64,000 nt of DNA from Pseudahrensia aquimaris (GCF_042676045.1 NZ_JBHTJV010000002.1:620001-684000), one strand, 5' to 3'; shown: positions 33,888 through 43,098, counted from the stretch's first letter. Made by a program: numbers and translations. Notes: generated by a model from the sequence alone, not told the origin.

Positions 33888-34697
33888 ATGACCAGACGCG
33901 AGGCTTATGAGGCCAAAGCGCGGCGGCGTTCTGGCCTGATCGCTGGCGTCAGCACGTTACTTGTGTTGCTCGCCATCTACTTCCTCATTCCGCTCACCCC
34001 CGGATGGGAGCGGGTTCGCGATAGCTTTTTCAACTGGGAAGTTGCGCAGCGCACGTTTCCCCGCCTGTTAGAAGCCTTCATGCTGAATGTTGCAATTTTC
34101 GCATGGTCGGCACCGCTGGTTGCGCTGGTTGGTTTGGGTGTCGCTCTGGCGCGGGGCGTGCGTGCACCAGCCCTGTTCCCCTTGCGCATATTTGCTGTTT
34201 TCTACACTGATGTTTTTCGGGGTATTCCGGTGGTGTTGACGATCTACCTGATCGGTTTTGGCATTCCGGGCCTTGGTCTGCCGCGGCCTTGGAACAGTCC
34301 TTATATTTGGGGAACCGTAGCGCTGGTGCTGACATATAGTGCTTATGTGGCCGAGATATTGCGCTCTGGCATCGAGAGCATCCACCCCAGCCAACGGGCA
34401 GCGGCGATCTGTCTTGGGTTGTCGGAGCGAGACGCGATGCGATATGTGATTTTGCCCCAAGCGGTCCGGCGCGTGGTGCCAGCTAACATGAACATGTTCA
34501 TAGCGCTACAAAAGGATGTGGCTTTGTTGAGCTTTATCGGGCCGGTGGAGATTTTGCGCCAAGCAGGGGTGTTTAAGAGCCTGCTTGCCAACTTCACTCC
34601 GTATGTTGTTGCAGCAGCTATTTTTCTTTGTGTCACTGTGCCTGCCACCCGCTACGCGGATTACCTAATGTCGAAGCAACGCCATGAACGAGGCTAA
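33888..34697 (+). CDS. amino-acid ABC transporter permease
   Basis: A 269-residue permease with about five helices. Canonical family motifs are FYTDVFRGIPVVLTIYLIGFG and the EAA loop AAICLGLSERDAMRYVILPQAVRRVVPANMN, then LQKDVALLSFIG. It follows the receptor by 21 bases and overlaps the ATPase gene by 14. A single permease implies a homodimeric pore. Confidence 0.9.
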   Translation: MTRREAYEAKARRRSGLIAGVSTLLVLLAIYFLIPLTPGWERVRDSFFNWEVAQRTFPRLLEAFMLNVAIFAWSAPLVALVGLGVALARGVRAPALFPLRIFAVFYTDVFRGIPVVLTIYLIGFGIPGLGLPRPWNSPYIWGTVALVLTYSAYVAEILRSGIESIHPSQRAAAICLGLSERDAMRYVILPQAVRRVVPANMNMFIALQKDVALLSFIGPVEILRQAGVFKSLLANFTPYVVAAAIFLCVTVPATRYADYLMSKQRHERG

Positions 34698-35430
34698 ACT
34701 TTCACTCTCAGGCGTGGTCAAACGCTTTGGCGAGAACATTGTGTTGGACGGGGTCAGCATGGATGTTTCTGCGGGCGAAATGGTGTGCCTCATCGGCCCT
34801 TCCGGCTCGGGAAAGTCCACATTGTTGCGCTGCATGAACGGTCTTGAGCCGGTGAATGATGGCGCGATCCTGCTCGACGGGTTTGATATCGCGGAACCCG
34901 GCATAGACCTCGCGCCCGTGCGGCGTCGCATCGGGATCGTGTTCCAGTCGTTCAACCTGTTTCCGCATATGAACGCGATGGACAACGTCCTGCTAGCGCC
35001 CAGGCGGGTATTGGGCAAAACCGGGGGCGAGGGACTGGCGGCGGCGGAAGCGTTGTTTGAGCGGTTTGGTTTGCGTGATCACATGATGAAATTTCCTGAT
35101 CAGCTTTCGGGTGGTCAGCAGCAACGTGTGGCTGTAATTCGCGCTCTGGCGATGAAGCCGGAAATCATGCTGTTTGATGAAATAACTTCTGCGCTTGATC
35201 CCGAATTGGTGGGTGAGGTTCTGGACGCCCTGCGTGCGCTGCGTGATGAAGGCATGACGATGGTGCTGGCCACTCACGAAATGGGTTTTGCACGTGAACT
35301 CGCAGATCGCGTTTGTTTTCTCGATGGTGGACGGATTGTGGAGGCAGCAAGTCCTGACGTGCTTTTCAGCGAGCCGAAAGAAGATCGAACCCGGGCGTTT
35401 CTGCGTAGTGTGCTGGAGCGGAGACTGTGA
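34684..35430 (+). CDS. amino-acid ABC transporter ATP-binding protein
   Basis: A 248-residue ATPase of the GlnQ/HisP type: GPSGSGKSTLLRCMNGLEPV, FQSFNLFPHMNAMDNV, LSGGQQQRVAVIRALAMKPEIMLFDEITSALDPELVGEVL, ATHEMGFARELADRVCFLDGG. Its start overlaps the permease gene by 14 bases. It powers the upstream receptor/permease pair. Confidence 0.93.
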   Translation: MNEAKLSLSGVVKRFGENIVLDGVSMDVSAGEMVCLIGPSGSGKSTLLRCMNGLEPVNDGAILLDGFDIAEPGIDLAPVRRRIGIVFQSFNLFPHMNAMDNVLLAPRRVLGKTGGEGLAAAEALFERFGLRDHMMKFPDQLSGGQQQRVAVIRALAMKPEIMLFDEITSALDPELVGEVLDALRALRDEGMTMVLATHEMGFARELADRVCFLDGGRIVEAASPDVLFSEPKEDRTRAFLRSVLERRL

Positions 35431-35517
35431 CCAAGTGCAGCGATGAATTGCCACGATGACGCCGCAGGCATTGTGCAGCATGGTGGTCTCAGCCAGAAAT
35501 TGCACTTCGGAGTTCTC

Positions 35518-35883
35518 ATGACACGCGCCCTGAAATCCACCGCTATTGCTCTTGGCCTGACCTTGGCCGCAACTTCGCTCACGGCCTTACCGGCAGCTGC
35601 GAAGACTTTGAGCCGTTCCGAAATAGGCGCGGCGATGATCAACAAAACGATAACAACCCGTCGGTTCGGGATGCGTATCACTATGCGCTACAAGCCTAAC
35701 GGCACGGTTTCAGCCAAGTCGCTTTTGGGTACCATCAATGGAACCTGGCGTTATTCCGGGTCCAACCGGGTGTGCACCACGTTTCCAAGCGGCCCCGCCA
35801 AGGGCACGTCTTGCGCCACTTACACCAAAACCGGCGCCAACAGCTATCGCACTTCGGCGGGCGTTTCGTTCCGCGTGAACTAG
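35518..35883 (+). CDS. small secreted protein of unknown function
   Basis: A 121-residue protein with a clear signal peptide (MTRALKSTAIALGLTLAATSLTALPAAAKT). The mature part is small, beta-rich and polar, with RYKPNGTVSAKSLLGTINGTWRYSGSNRVCTTF and two cysteines (VCTTF, SCATY). The 'tGTWry...C' layout resembles small lipocalin-like secreted domains common in Rhizobiales, but no family is certain. ATG 35518 follows CGGAG. Its stop overlaps the stop of the convergent Lin0512 gene. Confidence 0.65.
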   Translation: MTRALKSTAIALGLTLAATSLTALPAAAKTLSRSEIGAAMINKTITTRRFGMRITMRYKPNGTVSAKSLLGTINGTWRYSGSNRVCTTFPSGPAKGTSCATYTKTGANSYRTSAGVSFRVN

Positions 35884-36224
35884 AGCGGCAGCCGCACGAT
35901 GATGCCGACGTTGACGATCACACTGGTGCGGTCGGTCACGTCGTCATAAATGTTTAGTCCGCCAAACACGGCTTTTGGCGTCACTCTTCCATACGGCAAC
36001 TCTGCTGCTGCAGCTTGAAGGTCAATTTTTTCTGGCTCCTGCGCTGCCACATTTAGTTCGATCTCCATCGTATCGGGGTCGATATCTAGGCTTTTGAACA
36101 GGGTGAGCGATGAATGGTGGATAGCGTCCTGCACAGCGCGGCGGGCAGCTTTTGTATAGTCCATTCCGTAAAGGTCGTTGCCGGTGCCCATTTCCAGAAT
36201 AATGCGTTTCAGCTGCTTGCTCAT
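35880..36224 (-). CDS. Lin0512 family protein, copy 1
   Basis: A 114-residue cytosolic protein of the Lin0512 family, which has no known function. Family landmarks: KRIILEMGTGNDLYGMDYTKAARRAVQDAIHHSSL, then AAAELPYGRVTPKAVFGGL and VIVNVGIIVRL. ATG at 36224 overlaps the stop of the upstream paralogue (ATGA), so the two are co-translated. The pair may form a mixed oligomer. Confidence 0.8.
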   Translation of the reverse strand: MSKQLKRIILEMGTGNDLYGMDYTKAARRAVQDAIHHSSLTLFKSLDIDPDTMEIELNVAAQEPEKIDLQAAAAELPYGRVTPKAVFGGLNIYDDVTDRTSVIVNVGIIVRLPL

Positions 36225-36577
36225 TGTCCCGCTCCATCTGGCAAATCGAGGTAGACGATCAGCGCTGCGTTCGCCATGATCGTTCCCCGGCTGCCATCGT
36301 CTTTCGGTGTGTCCATGCCACCGCGTTCGACCCGTACTTCGCCGCGCCCGTATGGCAGCATGTCGGCAACGGCTTGTTTGTCGACCTTATCGGGCTCGGC
36401 CACGCCAATGATGATATCGACCACCATTTCCTCGCGGGGCACGCCGAATGCGTCTGCCACAACCAGTGAGTTCTGTCGAAGCGCATTGTGAACGGCACGT
36501 GTGGCGGCTTTGGTATAATCTTGGCCCCGAATATCGGTACCCATACCCAATTCCATAACCATGCGTTTAAGCGGCAT
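36221..36577 (-). CDS. Lin0512 family protein, copy 2
   Basis: A 118-residue paralogue of the adjacent gene: KRMVMELGMGTDIRGQDYTKAATRAVHNALRQNSL, ADMLPYGRGEVRVERGGM, IMANAALIVYLDL. ATG at 36577 is nine bases after a GGAG; a start at 36586 is too close to that site. It is first in the two-gene operon and divergent from the gene at 36762. Function unknown. Confidence 0.8.
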   Translation of the reverse strand: MPLKRMVMELGMGTDIRGQDYTKAATRAVHNALRQNSLVVADAFGVPREEMVVDIIIGVAEPDKVDKQAVADMLPYGRGEVRVERGGMDTPKDDGSRGTIMANAALIVYLDLPDGAGQ

Positions 36578-36761
36578 TGTCGGCATCTCCGTTAGTGAGT
36601 TTTTAGCATTGCCCTCCATTTCCAGCACTGGCAACTGCCGATCTCTTGCCTGGCCTGAATACTTACAGTTTGATGTGCGGACGTTATGGCGCGACTGTTG
36701 GATACAAGTTGGCGCATTTGCGCTCTACACAGCCGCTGCGCGAAACACTATCTTATACGGC

Positions 36762-37232
36762 ATGAGTAAAACGCAATTTCGTTATTCCCAAACCTCGTTT
36801 CGCAAATCGGTGCTGGCCGCTTTGGGCTTGACGCTGATTGTGACTTTTCTGGTCTGGCTTTTCGCCCAGTTGTTTGGCCTACGTTACTACAACACCGTCA
36901 CATTCGTTTCTGGCCTGATATTTTTTGGCTTCTGCTCGGCGGCAATGATCTGGCGGTATTTGCGCAAAGACATTGTGCTGGCGGTGCGGCCTGATGGGTT
37001 GTTTGATGCGCGCTATTCCAGCGAGCCAGTGCCGTGGGATGCGATCAAGGACATTCGTCTGGGGCGGGTTGAAAACGATTTTCAGCTCTCGGTCTATCTT
37101 TGGCCACGAGAACTGAAGGCCGATGCGGAGGAGCAGGGATTTGTGATTGATCTCGCGCCGCTTGACGCTGGCATCGAACAGGTTTTGGACGTGGTATCGG
37201 GTCATAAGCCCGTGACCGTGCCGAACCAGTAG
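36762..37232 (+). CDS. hypothetical membrane protein (two helices plus cytosolic domain)
   Basis: A 156-residue protein. Two membrane segments (SVLAALGLTLIVTFLVWLFAQLFG and NTVTFVSGLIFFGFCSAAMIW) are followed by a soluble domain beginning LRKDIVLAVRPDGLFDARYSSEPVPWDAIKDIRL, a PH-like pattern seen in small bacterial membrane proteins. ATG 36762 is the first start after the divergent promoter region. It is 10 bases upstream of the metalloprotease gene, so probably co-transcribed. Confidence 0.65.
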   Translation: MSKTQFRYSQTSFRKSVLAALGLTLIVTFLVWLFAQLFGLRYYNTVTFVSGLIFFGFCSAAMIWRYLRKDIVLAVRPDGLFDARYSSEPVPWDAIKDIRLGRVENDFQLSVYLWPRELKADAEEQGFVIDLAPLDAGIEQVLDVVSGHKPVTVPNQ

Positions 37233-37242
37233 GACGCGCGCT

Positions 37243-37929
37243 GTGGCAATTCTAGGCTTATTGGGCGTCTTGGTGATCGGTTTGCTGATCTTTGCTCCGC
37301 AGTTTTGGGTGAAAAAGCAGATGCGCGTGAACTCTGTCGAGCGCGCGGATTTTCCTGGCACGGGCGGCGAACTGGCCGAGCATCTCATTGAGCATTACGG
37401 CATTGAAGGTGTGGGCGTTGAGACCACCGATCGCGGTGACCACTATGATCCCGAAGCGAAGATGGTTCGTCTGCTTCCGCAGCATTTTGAAGGCCGCAGC
37501 CTCACCGCCGTGGCTATTGCGGCGCATGAGGTTGGCCACGCCTTGCAAGATTATCGGCAGGAGCGTGGTCTGACATGGCGCAACCGGCTGGTGCGTTTTG
37601 CGATGATGACGGACAAATTCGCGACCATCTTTTTCATCGCCGCACCGGTGTTGGGCGTGATTGCTCGCACGCCAGCTGCATTCTTCGGTCTGGCAGCTAT
37701 CGGTATCAGCCTGCTTGCGGTGCGAGTGTTAGTGCATCTGGTTACGTTGCCGGTGGAATACGATGCGAGTTTTGGAAAGGCGCTGCCCATATTGAAGGAA
37801 GGCGGCTATCTACATGAAGAGGATTTGCCAGCCGCCCGTTCGGTGTTGAAAGCGGCTGCTTTGACTTATGTTTCAGCAGCGCTGATGGGACTGATTGATC
37901 TGGCACGTTGGATTAGAATTTTGAGATAG
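37243..37929 (+). CDS. membrane zinc metallopeptidase (YugP/PF04298 type)
   Basis: A 228-residue membrane protease-like protein. The zinc motif is AAHEVGHALQD (HEXXH), with LPQHFEGRSLTAVAIAAHE before it and an LPVEYDASFGKALPIL motif after it (the conserved Glu third ligand). An N-terminal helix and a central pair of helices place it in the membrane. GTG 37243 is used. The substrate is unknown; it lies between a small membrane protein and a CoA ligase. Confidence 0.82.
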   Translation: MAILGLLGVLVIGLLIFAPQFWVKKQMRVNSVERADFPGTGGELAEHLIEHYGIEGVGVETTDRGDHYDPEAKMVRLLPQHFEGRSLTAVAIAAHEVGHALQDYRQERGLTWRNRLVRFAMMTDKFATIFFIAAPVLGVIARTPAAFFGLAAIGISLLAVRVLVHLVTLPVEYDASFGKALPILKEGGYLHEEDLPAARSVLKAAALTYVSAALMGLIDLARWIRILR

Positions 37930-37960
37930 CGCCGCTGCGGCGCGTGCAGGAGGGGATGTT

Positions 37961-39205
37961 TTGAGCGAGTTTTTTGAGGACCGCGAAGCGGTGAACCACG
38001 GCGAGCGAGAGGCGGCGCTTTTCGGGCGTTTGGCTGGCTATGTGAGTGAGGCTGTGGCTGTTTCGGAGGGATTGGCGGCGCATTTGGCCGGGCACGACTT
38101 GGCCAAAGTATCGTCGCGCGAAGCACTGGCCGCTTTGCCCGTATTGCGAAAATCGGATTTGATGGAAGCGCAAGCAAAGAAACCTCCGTTCGGTGGTTTC
38201 GCCAATGTGAAGGCGCTTGAAGGCAACCGCGTATTCCTCTCCCCCGGCCCTATTTGGGAGCCACAAGGCTTGGGCGCAGACCCTTGGGGCAGTGCGCGGG
38301 CGCTCTATGCAGCTGGGTTTCGGCGCGGTGATGTGGTGCACAATGCGCTGTCTCACCACATGACGCCCGGCGGGTTTATTCTTGATTCCGGCGCTTTGGC
38401 GGTTGGCTGCACGGTTTTTCCGGCGGGCATCGGCAATACCGAAATGCAAGTTGAAGCGGCGCGAGATCTTCAGCCTGTCGCTTATGTGGGCACACCGGAT
38501 TATCTAAAAGTTATTCTCGATAAAGCTGACGAGATGCAAGTTGATCTATCTTGCATCACTAAGGCGCTCGTTTCGGGCGGGGCGCTGTTTCCCTCCATGC
38601 GTGACGCTTATCGCGAGCGCGGGGTGAACGTGCTGCAATGTTATGCGACCGCTGATTTGGGCACGATTGCTTATGAAAGCCTCGTCGGCAGTGCCCCAGG
38701 TGAGGGCATGATCGTCAATGAGGATTTGATCGTCGAAATATGTCGGCCCGGCACGGGCGACCCTGTGGCCGAAGGCGAGGTGGGTGAATTGGTGGTGACG
38801 AATTTCTCGCTCGCCTATCCGCTCGTGCGATTTGCGACTGGCGATCTATCAGCGGTTTTGCCCGGCGAAAGCGCTTGTGGGCGCACCAATATGCGCATCA
38901 AGGGCTGGATGGGCCGTGCTGACCAGCGCACCAAAGTCAAAGGCATGTTTGTTGATCCGAAGCAGATCGACATGCTGGTGAAGCGTCATAACGAAATCGC
39001 TGCTGCTCGGTTGAGCGTTGTGCGCGATGGAGACAGCGATGCGATGCGGCTGGATGTTGTGGCCTCAGGGCAGGGTGATGTTGATCCGTCCGCATTGCAG
39101 GCATCGCTGCGGGAAATCACCAAGCTGGGCGGAGAAGTCATCTTGGTCGAGACGCTGCCGAATGATGGCAAGGTGATCGACGATCAACGTGACTACGAGA
39201 GCTAG
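37961..39205 (+). CDS. phenylacetate--CoA ligase-like AMP-binding protein (PaaK family)
   Basis: A 414-residue adenylate-forming enzyme similar to PaaK. Recognisable parts: SPGPIWEPQG, NALSHHMTPGGFILDSGALAVGCTVFPAG, KALVSGGALFPSM, CYATADLGTIAYES, VVTNFSLAYPLVRFATGDLS and MRIKGWMGRADQRTKVKGMFVDPKQI. TTG 37961 follows a strong AGGAGGGG. Together with the Liv-type transporter, acyl-CoA synthetase and arylpyruvate oxidoreductase upstream, activation of arylacetates is a plausible role, but it is separated from that operon by 5 kb of other genes. Confidence 0.85.
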   Translation: MSEFFEDREAVNHGEREAALFGRLAGYVSEAVAVSEGLAAHLAGHDLAKVSSREALAALPVLRKSDLMEAQAKKPPFGGFANVKALEGNRVFLSPGPIWEPQGLGADPWGSARALYAAGFRRGDVVHNALSHHMTPGGFILDSGALAVGCTVFPAGIGNTEMQVEAARDLQPVAYVGTPDYLKVILDKADEMQVDLSCITKALVSGGALFPSMRDAYRERGVNVLQCYATADLGTIAYESLVGSAPGEGMIVNEDLIVEICRPGTGDPVAEGEVGELVVTNFSLAYPLVRFATGDLSAVLPGESACGRTNMRIKGWMGRADQRTKVKGMFVDPKQIDMLVKRHNEIAAARLSVVRDGDSDAMRLDVVASGQGDVDPSALQASLREITKLGGEVILVETLPNDGKVIDDQRDYES

Positions 39206-39223
39206 TTTGTCCGTTGAGGCAAC

Positions 39224-39263
39224 AAAAAAGGGCGGTTGGAGAATGTTCCAACCGCCCTTTTTT
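39224..39263. terminator. bidirectional terminator between the CoA ligase and 5'-nucleotidase genes
   Basis: AAAAAAGGGCGGTTGGA pairs with TCCAACCGCCCTTTTTT around a six-base loop. T-runs arise on both strands, so it can end both convergent genes. Confidence 0.93.
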
Positions 39264-39280
39264 GATTGATCTGACGATCT

Positions 39281-40777
39281 CTACTTGATCGTCACACGGC
39301 CTTCAATTGCTGATTTCACACCGCCCTGATCGCGAATGAAGCTCATCACGTCGTTGGCCATCAGCTTGGCGCTGTCTGCGTCGATCAAGGTTTTGCCCTT
39401 GCGCAACATGCTGTAACCGTCGCCGCCCCTCGCCATAAAGTCGTTGGTCGAAAGCGTATAGGTTTTTGCCATGTCCAGAGGTGCGCCGCCCACCATAACG
39501 TTGCTGACCCGCTCGCCAGCCGGCTTAGCCGTATCAATTTCATATTTTAAATTGGAAACCTGCAGAAAACTACCGGTTGGCTCCGGCGCAGTACGAGCGC
39601 CATGCTCCAACGCTTCCTTGATAATTTCGCCGGTCACTTCCAGTTTCACGTTGACGTTGCCGAAAGGCAGTTCGGTAAGCACGTCGCGCCGCGTAACAGT
39701 GTGACCTGCGTCGTAGACTGTGTTGCCGCGAATGCCACCGCCGTTGGTGAAGGCGATTTCAGCGTCCACCGCAACGCGCATGGCGTCTGCGATCAGGTTG
39801 CCGATGACGGTTTCGCCAGCGCGGACGGAGGCACGACGGGAATCCATTTCAACCGATGATTGCCCAAGTGGAACATCGAGTTCTTTTGATAATGTGGCTT
39901 CGTATTCACCAACTTTTGCCTGCACTTCATTGTCCGGCACGACTGTGGCCGTATCGACAATGCGGAAGTTTGGCCACCAACGGACGCGGCGCTGACCACG
40001 GCTTTCGCCAATGTCGAATTCGACGTCCATCATGGTCACGTATTCGGCTTCTTCCTTCGATTCCACCAGTGCACGACGGCCATCGTAGAAGACGTGCAGT
40101 GTGTGATCATGGCCTGAAAGAACGATATCGACGCCGCCTTGATACAGCAGATCAAAGTCCATCTGCTGCGCGGTGTGCACCACGGCGACGACAACGTCCG
40201 CGCCTTGTTCTTTCAGCATGGCGGAAGTTTTTTGCGCGGTTTCTAGCGTTGGCAAAAAGGTGATGTCACCGGGCGATGAAAGCTGCGGCGTATCGGCTGT
40301 GGTTAGGCCCATCATGCCGATTTTGACGCCACCGAATTCCAGAATTTTGGTATCGTCAAAACCGGGAATAGGCGCGCCGTTTCGGCGGGTGTTGGTGGCG
40401 AGTTTTGGAAATTTGCCTTCCTGCATTCGCTCAATGAACACGTCTGGGCCAAAATCGTATTCGTGGTTGCCAGGGACAAGAACATCCGGCGGTGTCATAT
40501 TCAGCAATTCGATCATATGCGCGCCTTTGTCGAAGCCTGCTAGAATCGAGGGCGAGAGCAAATCGCCGGGATAGACAAAGACGGTATTGCCGCCTTTGGC
40601 GCGTTCGGCTTTCACCACGGCCGCCAATCGGGCAACACCGCCACGGTCTTTGCCAGACATGGTGTCCATATCGCTGGCTGTGATGAACGTCACGGTGACC
40701 TTTTCGGCTAAGGCCGCTGTCATGGAAGCGGCGAGAAGACCTGCCGTTACGGCAAGGCTTTTGAGGAGTTTCGTCAT
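39281..40777 (-). CDS. bifunctional metallophosphatase/5'-nucleotidase family protein
   Basis: A 498-residue periplasmic enzyme. Signal peptide MTKLLKSLAVTAGLLAASMTAALA; metallophosphatase motifs ITASDMDTM, FVYPGDLLSPSIL, VLVPGNHEYDFG, AVVHTAQQMD and LSGHDHTLHV; 5'-nucleotidase C-terminal domain with NLIADAMR, FTNGGGIRGNTVY, TELPFGNVNVKLEVTG and NDFMARGGDGY. The first motif reads SDMDTM rather than the usual NDxH, so one metal site may be altered. ATG 40777 follows GGAG. It recovers phosphate or nucleosides from nucleotides. Confidence 0.87.
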   Translation of the reverse strand: MTKLLKSLAVTAGLLAASMTAALAEKVTVTFITASDMDTMSGKDRGGVARLAAVVKAERAKGGNTVFVYPGDLLSPSILAGFDKGAHMIELLNMTPPDVLVPGNHEYDFGPDVFIERMQEGKFPKLATNTRRNGAPIPGFDDTKILEFGGVKIGMMGLTTADTPQLSSPGDITFLPTLETAQKTSAMLKEQGADVVVAVVHTAQQMDFDLLYQGGVDIVLSGHDHTLHVFYDGRRALVESKEEAEYVTMMDVEFDIGESRGQRRVRWWPNFRIVDTATVVPDNEVQAKVGEYEATLSKELDVPLGQSSVEMDSRRASVRAGETVIGNLIADAMRVAVDAEIAFTNGGGIRGNTVYDAGHTVTRRDVLTELPFGNVNVKLEVTGEIIKEALEHGARTAPEPTGSFLQVSNLKYEIDTAKPAGERVSNVMVGGAPLDMAKTYTLSTNDFMARGGDGYSMLRKGKTLIDADSAKLMANDVMSFIRDQGGVKSAIEGRVTIK

Positions 40778-41041
40778 GTTTTTCTCCAGATAAAACGCGG
40801 TGTTGATGCTGTGCGTGGCATCACGCGGTGGTTGCTGTTTGTGCCCCGAAATTCGTTCGTGCAGCTTTGCACTTATGTGAAACAGCGTCACCAGCACTGG
40901 CGATCAAATTGTCGGCCTGTGCATAATTATCTCTGTGGGTGCGACAGTGATGCGCTTTCACAACATTGAATTTGTAGGCCGTTTGCGTACATACCTTCCA
41001 GCAACGCAATCGGTGTCCAGCGCCGCTTTATTTGGTGAAGC

Positions 41042-42217
41042 ATGAATCAAGCCGTAAAGACCAAGGCCTCGAAGGCTGACGCGCCAGCCGCGAAAAGCGG
41101 CCCTGCGCCGAAGGCTAAGGCCAAGAAAACGGTTGTGCCCAAACCTGCTCCAGCAAAGACATCCGGCTCATTGGCGTTTTCGCGAGATGTTTCTGCCGAG
41201 CATTTTCCGCCCGAACACCCAAAAGTCGCATTCGGCAAAATTGGCGTTTTGTTGGTCAATCTTGGAACGCCGGACGGCCATGATAAAAAGAACATGCGCA
41301 AATATCTGAAAGAATTTCTTTCAGATCGTCGCGTGATTGAAACACCGCGCGTCATCTGGTGGCCGCTCCTCAATGGCATCATTTTGAACGTCCGTCCGAA
41401 GAAATCTGGCGCTCTTTATGCGTCAATCTGGAATGAGGAGATGGACGAGTCTCCGCTGCGCACCTTCACACGATCGCAGTCTGATCAGCTGGCTGAGCGA
41501 ATGAGCAAGCACACGGATATCGTGTTCGACTGGGGCATGCGCTACGGCAATCCCTCCATCGAAAGCCGCATGAAGGCACTTCAGGATGCTGGTTGCGAGC
41601 GCATTTTGGTGTTTCCGCTTTATCCACAATACAGCGCCGCGACCACAGCGACCGTGAACGACAAGACGTTCGAATCGCTCATGAAAATGCGCTGGATGCC
41701 TGCTTTGCGCACCGTGCCACCTTATCACGATGATCCGGCGTATATCGAGGCTCTGGCGAAGTCGATCCAGAAGCATTTAGACGGACTGGATTTTGAGCCG
41801 GAGCACATTGTTGCCTCTTACCATGGCATTCCAAAAAGCTATTTCCGCAAGGGCGACCCCTATCATTGCCACTGCTTGAAAACGTCTCGACTGCTCAAAG
41901 AGCATATGGGCTGGGAGGATGGCTTTCTCATCTCCACTTTCCAGTCTCGCTTCGGGCCGGAAGAATGGCTGCAGCCCTATACTGACAAGACCGTGGAGCA
42001 GCTCGCCAAAGACGGAATCAAACGCATCTGCGTCGTGAACCCTGGATTTTCTTCCGATTGCCTGGAGACGCTGGAAGAGATCGCCGGCGAAGTCTGCGAA
42101 GAATTTGAAGACAATGGCGGCGAGCAATTCAGCCATATCCCCTGCTTGAACGATGGCCCCGAGGGCATGGACCTGATTGAACAGATCGTGCGCCGCGAAT
42201 TGCAGGGCTGGATTTGA
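41042..42217 (+). CDS. hemH: ferrochelatase
   Basis: A 391-residue haem synthesis enzyme that inserts iron into protoporphyrin. Signatures: GVLLVNLGTPD, VFPLYPQYSAATTATV, SYHGIPKSYFRKGDPYHCHC (catalytic His), TFQSRFGPEEWLQPYTD and VVNPGFSSDCLETLEEI. The first 45 residues are an Ala/Lys/Pro-rich tail (MNQAVKTKASKADAPAAK and onward) absent from most ferrochelatases. ATG 41042 follows TTGGTGAAGC. The preceding 264 bases show no gene and no recognised iron-responsive box. Confidence 0.93.
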   Translation: MNQAVKTKASKADAPAAKSGPAPKAKAKKTVVPKPAPAKTSGSLAFSRDVSAEHFPPEHPKVAFGKIGVLLVNLGTPDGHDKKNMRKYLKEFLSDRRVIETPRVIWWPLLNGIILNVRPKKSGALYASIWNEEMDESPLRTFTRSQSDQLAERMSKHTDIVFDWGMRYGNPSIESRMKALQDAGCERILVFPLYPQYSAATTATVNDKTFESLMKMRWMPALRTVPPYHDDPAYIEALAKSIQKHLDGLDFEPEHIVASYHGIPKSYFRKGDPYHCHCLKTSRLLKEHMGWEDGFLISTFQSRFGPEEWLQPYTDKTVEQLAKDGIKRICVVNPGFSSDCLETLEEIAGEVCEEFEDNGGEQFSHIPCLNDGPEGMDLIEQIVRRELQGWI

Positions 42218-42389
42218 TCGCTGTTCTGCGAGATTGCGTTTCTCAATAAAGCGCTTGAGTGGAACAGGTTTTCCCCAGGCGGGTGCTAATTAGACTTCGC
42301 GCTCTGTTTTCGGGTTTGTAGCGACCTATATTCGAGTCGAGCGGCAACACCGAAACAATTTTTGCCGAGACATTCGAAAGGAACCTATT

Positions 42390-43040
42390 ATGGGCTTGCG
42401 CATCAACGACACGATTCCGGATCTCACAGTCACCACCGATCACGGCAAAATTTCGCTGCATGATTGGGTTGGCGATAGCTGGGCGGTGATCTTCTCACAC
42501 CCAAAAGACTTCACCCCCGTTTGCACCACTGAATTTGGTGCTGTCGCGCAGCTTGCCGATGAATGGGCTAAGCGGAACACGAAGGTGCTTGGCGTCTCGG
42601 TGGATGGCGTGGAAGACCATGTAAAATGGAAAAAAGACATTGAAGCGGTTGGCGGTGCAGAGGCGACATTTGCGATCGTCGCTGATGACGGCCTGGAAAT
42701 GGCGAAAGCCTTTGACATGCTGCCTGCTGAATACGTGCTGCCAGATGGTCGTACGCCTGCCGATAGCGCAACGGTGCGTTCGGTCTTCATTATTGGCCCG
42801 GACAAGCAGGTTAAGTTGATGATGACCTATCCCATGACGGTTGGTCGTAACTTCGCTGAAATCTTGCGAGCGCTTGATGGCCTTCAGATGTCAACCAAAG
42901 GCGTGGCAACACCAGCTAACTGGGAAATAGGGCAAGATGTTATTGTTCCGGCGACCGTGTCTACCGAAGATGCTGAAGCCAAATTTGGCAAAGTAAACGT
43001 GGTTTTGCCGTATCTGCGCACGGTCAAAGCGCCCAACTAG
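42390..43040 (+). CDS. 1-Cys peroxiredoxin (Prx6 type)
   Basis: A 216-residue thiol peroxidase. The active-site motif HPKDFTPVCTTEFG places the peroxidatic Cys at position 45; later TTYPMTVGRNF-type text (MMTYPMTVGRNFAEILRALDGLQ) and the long C-terminal domain with NVVLPYLR identify the Prx6 group, which uses one cysteine. ATG follows AAAGGAAC. It detoxifies peroxides in the cytosol. A strong terminator follows. Confidence 0.93.
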   Translation: MGLRINDTIPDLTVTTDHGKISLHDWVGDSWAVIFSHPKDFTPVCTTEFGAVAQLADEWAKRNTKVLGVSVDGVEDHVKWKKDIEAVGGAEATFAIVADDGLEMAKAFDMLPAEYVLPDGRTPADSATVRSVFIIGPDKQVKLMMTYPMTVGRNFAEILRALDGLQMSTKGVATPANWEIGQDVIVPATVSTEDAEAKFGKVNVVLPYLRTVKAPN

Positions 43041-43065
43041 GGGCGTGAAAAGCCATATTTTCGAA

Positions 43066-43098
43066 AGGTCGGAAAGCCATCGGTTTTCCGGCCTTTTT
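43066..43098 (+). terminator. terminator of peroxiredoxin gene
   Basis: AGGTCGGAAA (43066-43075) pairs with TTTCCGGCCT (43085-43094, one G-U pair) followed by TTTT. Confidence 0.85.
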
